DNA of 64,000 nt from Miltoncostaea sp050249835 (GTDB lineage: Bacteria; Actinomycetota; Thermoleophilia; Miltoncostaeales; Miltoncostaeaceae), in NCBI GenBank assembly GCA_050249835.1, contig JBFWPT010000003.1:1-64000 (forward strand). The letters are read 5' to 3'. Under the pieces are notes generated by a model. The model ran no database searches, was not told where the DNA came from, and saw nothing but the letters and a program-made list of their open reading frames with translations. The position numbers and the translations under genes were made by a program. This document shows, in pieces, positions 59,852 through 64,000 of the stretch (positions are counted from its first letter, which is position 1; the number at the start of each line of letters is the position of its first letter).

Positions 59852-61816
59852 TTGACCACCTCGACGGCCCCCGCCGGGTCCACGGACCCGGCGGGGGCGC
59901 GCCGGGCACTCCGCCGCCCGCCCCTGGGGCTCCTCGCCGACCAGGCCTACCTCGTCCTGACCGTCGCCGCCGCCGTCGGCGCGTTGGCGGGCATCGGCTA
60001 CCTCGTGGCCGAGACCATCGGGGAGACGGGAGAGGTCTGGAGCACGTTCGGCTTCTGGGGGTTCCTGACCGGCACCGAGTGGATCCCCATGCCGGTCGAC
60101 CGCGACCCCGTGTTCGGGGCCGCGCCGTTCATCTACGGCACGCTCGTGACGAGCGCCATCGCGATGGTGATCGCGGTACCCCTCGCCATCGGGGTGGCCC
60201 TGGCCACGACCGTGTTCCTGCCCCGCCGCCTGCGCGGGCCCGTCGCCGCGACGGTCGACCTGCTCGCCGCGGTGCCCTCCGTGGTCTACGGGGCCTGGGG
60301 CCTGCTGGTGCTCGTGCCCGCCGCCCGGCCGGTGCTCGAGTGGATCTCGGAGCACTCCTTCGGCCTGGGCGCGTTCGCCGGGCCGGTCACCTCGGGCTCC
60401 TTCGTCCTCGCCGGGCTCGTGCTGGCCGTGATGATCCTGCCGATCATCGCGGCGATCAGCCGGGAGGTGCTCGCGACCGTCCCGCGCGAGCAGCAGGAGG
60501 CCGCCCTCGCCCTCGGCGCCACCCGCTGGGAGATGGTGCGCTCGGCGATGCTGCCGTGGGCCCGGGCGGGCATCGTGGGCGCCTGCGCCCTCGGCCTGGG
60601 CCGCGCGATCGGCGAGACGATCGCCATCGCGGTGCTCCTGGGGAACACCCCCGTGCTCTGGGGCTCCCTGCTGCAGCCGGGCGCGACCCTCTCCAGCGTC
60701 ATCGCGCTGGAGGTGGGGGAGGCCGGCAACCTGCAGCTCGCCGCGCTCACGGCGCTCACCGTGGTGCTGTTCGGCCTCTCGTTCGTGGTCAACGCCCTCG
60801 CGCGCCTGCTCGTGTCGCGCGGCGGGAGGGGGCCGGGGCCCATCCGCCGCGCCATCGCGGCGCGGCGCCGCCCGCCGGCCCGCCCGGACGGCGAGCTGCC
60901 GCCCGCCCCGCCCCCGGCGCCCGTGCCGATGCGCGACGGCCTGCCGGTCGTGTCCCGGAACCGTCAGGTGCGGTCGCGGATGGCGTCGGGCACGGTCATC
61001 ACGTTCCTCGCCATCGCCCTGCTGCCGCTGGGCCTGATCCTCGGGAAGATCCTGGTGGAGGGCCTCCCGGCCCTCTCGTGGTCCTTCTTCACCTCGATCC
61101 AGCCGGCCGACCCGTTCACCCCCGGCGGCGGCATCCAGAACGCCCTCGTCGGCACCTTGATCCTGCTCGGCCTGGCCACCCTGTTCTCGGCGCCCCTCGG
61201 CATCCTGGTCGCCCTGTTCACCACCGACGCGGCCGCGGACCGGCGGGCCTGGGTGCGGCGCAGCGGCGCGGTGGTCGGGTTCGTGGTGGACATGCTGCTG
61301 GGCATGCCGTCGATCGTCGCCGGCCTGATCGTCTACCTGGGCGTCGTGATCGCCATGGGCAGCTTCTCGGCCCTGGCCGGCGGGATCGCCCTCGGGGTGG
61401 TGATGTTCCCGATCGTGGTGCGGGCGGGGGAGGAGATCCTGCGCCTGGTCCCCACGGCCCAGCGCGAGGCGGCCCTCGCGGTCGGGGCGCCGCGCTGGCG
61501 GACCACCTGGAGCGTCGTGCTGCCGGCCGCGGCGCCCGGCCTGCTGACCGGGGTGATGCTCGCCCTCGCGCGGGCGTCCGGCGAGACGGCGCCGCTGCTC
61601 TTCACGTCGCTCGGCAACCAGTTCCTGTCGACGAGCGTGACGGAGCCGATCGCGTCCCTGCCCCAGCTCATCTTCCGCAACATCCTGGACGTCCAGACGC
61701 CCGAGTCGCAGCGGCTCGCGTGGGGCGCGGCCCTGATCCTCGTCGGGATCGTCCTCCTGCTGAACATCGCGGCGCGCCTGCTGGCGTCCCGCACCCGCGC
61801 CCTGGAGGCCCGATGA
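59852..61816 (+). CDS. Fused PstC-PstA phosphate permease
   Basis: 654 residues from TTG 59852, which directly follows the pstS stop. Two binding-protein-dependent permease domains are joined. The PstC-like half (~20-325) has the EAA loop EAALALGATRWEMVRSAML and GRAIGETIAIAVLLG. A Pro/Ala/Arg linker of ~45 residues follows. The PstA-like half (~375-650) has EAALAVGAPRWRTTWSVVLP and ARASGETAPLLFTSLGNQFL. Each half has about six membrane helices. PstC and PstA are normally separate genes, so the fusion fixes their 1:1 pairing. The stop overlaps pstB by ATGA. Confidence 0.9.
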   Translation: MTTSTAPAGSTDPAGARRALRRPPLGLLADQAYLVLTVAAAVGALAGIGYLVAETIGETGEVWSTFGFWGFLTGTEWIPMPVDRDPVFGAAPFIYGTLVTSAIAMVIAVPLAIGVALATTVFLPRRLRGPVAATVDLLAAVPSVVYGAWGLLVLVPAARPVLEWISEHSFGLGAFAGPVTSGSFVLAGLVLAVMILPIIAAISREVLATVPREQQEAALALGATRWEMVRSAMLPWARAGIVGACALGLGRAIGETIAIAVLLGNTPVLWGSLLQPGATLSSVIALEVGEAGNLQLAALTALTVVLFGLSFVVNALARLLVSRGGRGPGPIRRAIAARRRPPARPDGELPPAPPPAPVPMRDGLPVVSRNRQVRSRMASGTVITFLAIALLPLGLILGKILVEGLPALSWSFFTSIQPADPFTPGGGIQNALVGTLILLGLATLFSAPLGILVALFTTDAAADRRAWVRRSGAVVGFVVDMLLGMPSIVAGLIVYLGVVIAMGSFSALAGGIALGVVMFPIVVRAGEEILRLVPTAQREAALAVGAPRWRTTWSVVLPAAAPGLLTGVMLALARASGETAPLLFTSLGNQFLSTSVTEPIASLPQLIFRNILDVQTPESQRLAWGAALILVGIVLLLNIAARLLASRTRALEAR

Positions 61817-62664
61817 CGGAGAGCGCCCCCACCCGTCCCGAGGCGGCCGCCGCGCCGGCCGCGCCCGCGGGGACCCCGCCCGCCGGGGAGCCGCCGCTGC
61901 GGGCCGCGGGCGTGTCGGCGTCGTTCGGGCGCCACCTGGTGGTGGAGGGGGTGGACCTGACCTTCGAGGACCGCAGCGTCACGGCGATCATCGGCCCCTC
62001 GGGCTGCGGGAAGTCGACGTTCATCCGGGTGCTCAACCGCATGCACGAGCTGGTGCCGTCCGCGTCGGTGGACGGCGAGGTGCTGCTGCGCGGCCGCGAC
62101 ATCTACGGCCGCCGCGCCGACCCGGTGGCGATCCGGCGCTCGATCGGGATGGTCTTCCAGCGCCCGAACCCCTTCCCGACGAAGTCGATCGCGGACAACG
62201 TCCTGTCCGGGCCGCGCTACACGCGGATGGGGCTGCGGCGCGACGCCCGCGACGCGCTGCTGGAGCGCACCCTGCGCGGGGCCGGGTTGTGGGACGAGGT
62301 CAAGAACCGGCTGTCCGCCCCCGCCGGGGGCCTCTCGGGCGGCCAGCAGCAGCGCCTCTGCATCGCCCGGGCGCTGGCGGTGGAGCCCGACGTGCTGCTC
62401 ATGGACGAGCCCTGCTCGGCGCTCGACCCGCAGTCCACGCTCCGCGTGGAGGAGCTGATCGGCGAGCTGCGCGCGCGCCTGGCGATCGTGATCGTGACCC
62501 ACAACATGCAGCAGGCGGCGCGTGTCTCCGACCGGACCGCGTTCTTCACCATCCGCGAGGAGGGCGAGCCCGGCCGGCTCGTGGAGGTCGGCCCGACCGA
62601 CGTCATCTTCAGCACGCCGGCCGACCCGAGCACCGAGGCGTACGTCTCCGGCCGCTTCGGCTGA
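61813..62664 (+). CDS. pstB: Phosphate ABC transporter ATP-binding protein PstB
   Basis: 283 residues from ATG 61813 (ATGA overlap with the permease gene). Walker A GPSGCGKST is at 61-69, followed by VFQRPNPFPTKSIADNV (the PstB-typical Q-loop region), signature LSGGQQQR and Walker B LLMDEPCSALDP, then H-loop IVIVTHNMQQAARVSDRTAF. The ~28-residue Ala/Pro-rich N-terminal extension is unusual but short. It supplies ATP hydrolysis for phosphate import. No phoU follows within the window; an MFS gene comes next. Confidence 0.93.
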   Translation: MTESAPTRPEAAAAPAAPAGTPPAGEPPLRAAGVSASFGRHLVVEGVDLTFEDRSVTAIIGPSGCGKSTFIRVLNRMHELVPSASVDGEVLLRGRDIYGRRADPVAIRRSIGMVFQRPNPFPTKSIADNVLSGPRYTRMGLRRDARDALLERTLRGAGLWDEVKNRLSAPAGGLSGGQQQRLCIARALAVEPDVLLMDEPCSALDPQSTLRVEELIGELRARLAIVIVTHNMQQAARVSDRTAFFTIREEGEPGRLVEVGPTDVIFSTPADPSTEAYVSGRFG

Positions 62665-62702
62665 CTCCGCCGCGTAGGCTGCCCGCCGGAAGGAGGGGTG
62701 GA

Positions 62703-64000
62703 GTGGCGGACGACGCGCGGGCACAGGGCGGGACGGAGCAGAAGGGGGAGAGCTGGTTCCCCCTGGTCATCCTGGGCGCCGCCCAGTTCGTGATGGTGCT
62801 CGACACGAGCGTCATGAACGTGTCGATCAGCCAGATCGTCGACGACCTCGACACCACCATCCAGGGCGTCCAGCTCGCGATCACGGCCTACACGCTGGTG
62901 ATGGCGGCGTTCATGCTGCTCGGCGCCAAGCTGGGGGACGTCTGGGGCCGCGACCGCGCGTTCGCCATCGGCCTCGCCGTCTACGGGGTGGGCTCCCTCA
63001 CCACCGCCTTCTCGCCGAACCTGGGCGTCCTCCTGTTCGGGTGGTCGCTGATCGAGGGCCTCGGTGCCGTGTTGGTCATCCCGGCGATCGCCGCCCTCGT
63101 CGCGGCCAACTACTCGGGGCGCCGGCGGGCCCTGGCGTTCGGCCTCATCGGCGGCATCGCGGCCGTCGCCGTCGCCGCGGGGCCGCTCATCGGCGGGTGG
63201 GTCACCTCCAACCTGAGCTGGCGCTACGTCTTCGCCGCCGAGACCGTCGTCGTGATCGGCATCCTCGCGGTGCGGCGCAAGATGCGCAGCGCGCCGCCGC
63301 CCGCCCGCCGGCCGAAGCTCGACGGGGTGGGCGCCGCCCTCTCGGCCATCGGGCTCGCGCTCGTCGTCTACGCGATCCTGCGCAGCAGCGAGTGGGGCTG
63401 GGTGCGCCCCAAGGACCCGCCGGTGATCGGCGACCACGAGATCACCCCGTTCGGCTTCGCCCCCACGCTCTGGCTGATCCTCGCGGGGCTGGCCGTGCTC
63501 GCCGCCTTCGCCTGGTGGCTCGGCCGCCGGGAGCGGCGCGGCCAGGATCCCCTGCTCGATCTCGCGCTCCTGCGGATCGTGCCGTTGCGCGCGGGCCTGC
63601 AGATGCTGCTGTCCCAGCAGCTCCTGCTGATGGGGACCTTCTTCGTCCTCCCCGTGTACCTGCAGGTGGTGCTCGGCTTCGATGCCTTCGAGACCGGCGT
63701 CCGGCTGCTGCCCCTGTCGGTCGGGATGCTCATCGCGGCGCTGTCCGGGCCGCGGATCGCCGAGAAGACGTCCCCCCGCCTGGTGGTGCGCTGCGGCCTC
63801 GGGGCTGTCGCGATCTCCTCGCTGATGCTGCTCGGCACCGTGGACGTCGAGCTCGACGCCCCGGCCCTGCGGGTGGCCCTCGCGGTGTTCGGCGTCGGGG
63901 CGGGCCTGCTGGCCTCGCAGCTCGGGAACGTGATCATGTCCTCGGTCGACCCGTCGCGCGGCAGCGAGGCCGGTGGGCTCCAGGGCACCGCCCAGAACCT
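62703..64000 (+). CDS. MFS drug/proton antiporter of the 14-helix DHA2 type, truncated by window end
   Basis: GTG 62703 with GGAAGGAGGGG upstream. The frame stays open to base 64000 (about 432 residues seen). The N-terminal helix VILGAAQFVMVLDTSVMNVS is the DHA2 motif D1. LGAKLGDVWGRDRAF is motif A, and GPLIGGWVTSNLSWRYVFAA is motif C with the following conserved WR. About 11-12 helices are visible, with a charged loop at ~195-210. It exports drugs or metabolites with unknown specificity. It lies 38 bp after pstB but may have its own promoter. Confidence 0.88.
   Translation, partial: MADDARAQGGTEQKGESWFPLVILGAAQFVMVLDTSVMNVSISQIVDDLDTTIQGVQLAITAYTLVMAAFMLLGAKLGDVWGRDRAFAIGLAVYGVGSLTTAFSPNLGVLLFGWSLIEGLGAVLVIPAIAALVAANYSGRRRALAFGLIGGIAAVAVAAGPLIGGWVTSNLSWRYVFAAETVVVIGILAVRRKMRSAPPPARRPKLDGVGAALSAIGLALVVYAILRSSEWGWVRPKDPPVIGDHEITPFGFAPTLWLILAGLAVLAAFAWWLGRRERRGQDPLLDLALLRIVPLRAGLQMLLSQQLLLMGTFFVLPVYLQVVLGFDAFETGVRLLPLSVGMLIAALSGPRIAEKTSPRLVVRCGLGAVAISSLMLLGTVDVELDAPALRVALAVFGVGAGLLASQLGNVIMSSVDPSRGSEAGGLQGTAQN

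Overview
The window is a GC-rich bacterial chromosome segment, probably from an actinobacterium. The compact operons, frequent GTG/TTG starts and families such as DUF6328 and the UvrA-like/VOC/AraC operon fit, and Thermoleophilia/Solirubrobacterales-like organisms are one guess that nothing here proves. It is a draft assembly: one 100-N gap (34856-34955) is flanked by a duplicated 127-bp sequence that looks like an unmerged contig overlap.

The left half (1 to about 32.17 kb) reads as accessory DNA. Three separate places (5.57-5.69, 19.35-19.47 and 32.04-32.17 kb) carry only the 3' part of a tRNA-Thr(TGT) gene. Each is preceded by a tandem pair of CGGTGGAGGANN-type 12-mers at almost identical spacing. 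This is the expected footprint of related elements integrated one after another at one tRNA-Thr gene, whose intact copy should lie left of the window. Within this half: secreted proteins, a metzincin protease, a metallophosphoesterase remnant and a DUF3883 protein (0-5.4 kb); a 1255-aa protein with a nuclease-like N-terminus, a histone-like Lys/Ala-rich protein, a truncated HNH protein, a membrane protein/lipoprotein pair, decayed genes and a 767-aa protein of unknown function (5.7-19.4 kb); then an envelope and metal-stress island (19.5-32.1 kb). That last island has a SHOCT protein, an LPG-synthase-type membrane protein, NlpC/P60 and M23 cell-wall hydrolases, a two-component system, a DUF305 protein, a BNR-repeat lipoprotein and a P1B-type ATPase with a CPD instead of a CPC motif.

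The right half (32.2 kb to the end) looks like ordinary chromosome. It holds a lipoprotein, an endonuclease/exonuclease/phosphatase protein followed by a 163-bp palindromic MITE-like element, secreted repeat proteins and an acetoacetate-decarboxylase-fold protein. Next come an AraC-VOC-UvrA-like operon (probable drug-resistance or DNA-protection module), a possible contractile-injection cargo protein and DUF6328/DUF402 genes. A redox cluster follows: two-domain multicopper oxidase plus cupredoxin, divergent from a CxxCH-containing beta-propeller protein, then a stand-alone GluTR-dimerization-like protein and an LLM-hemerythrin fusion. The window closes with a three-gene glycosyltransferase/deacetylase operon coupled by ATGA overlaps, a pst phosphate-uptake operon with a fused PstC-PstA permease, and an MFS transporter cut by the window end.

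Pairs of GTCAC half-sites spaced 11 bp (OmpR/PhoB type) precede pstS and also three envelope genes in the island. A GACATAC-CCC motif is shared by the DUF305 and copper-ATPase promoters. Both suggest that the island genes are wired into phosphate/envelope and copper responses.
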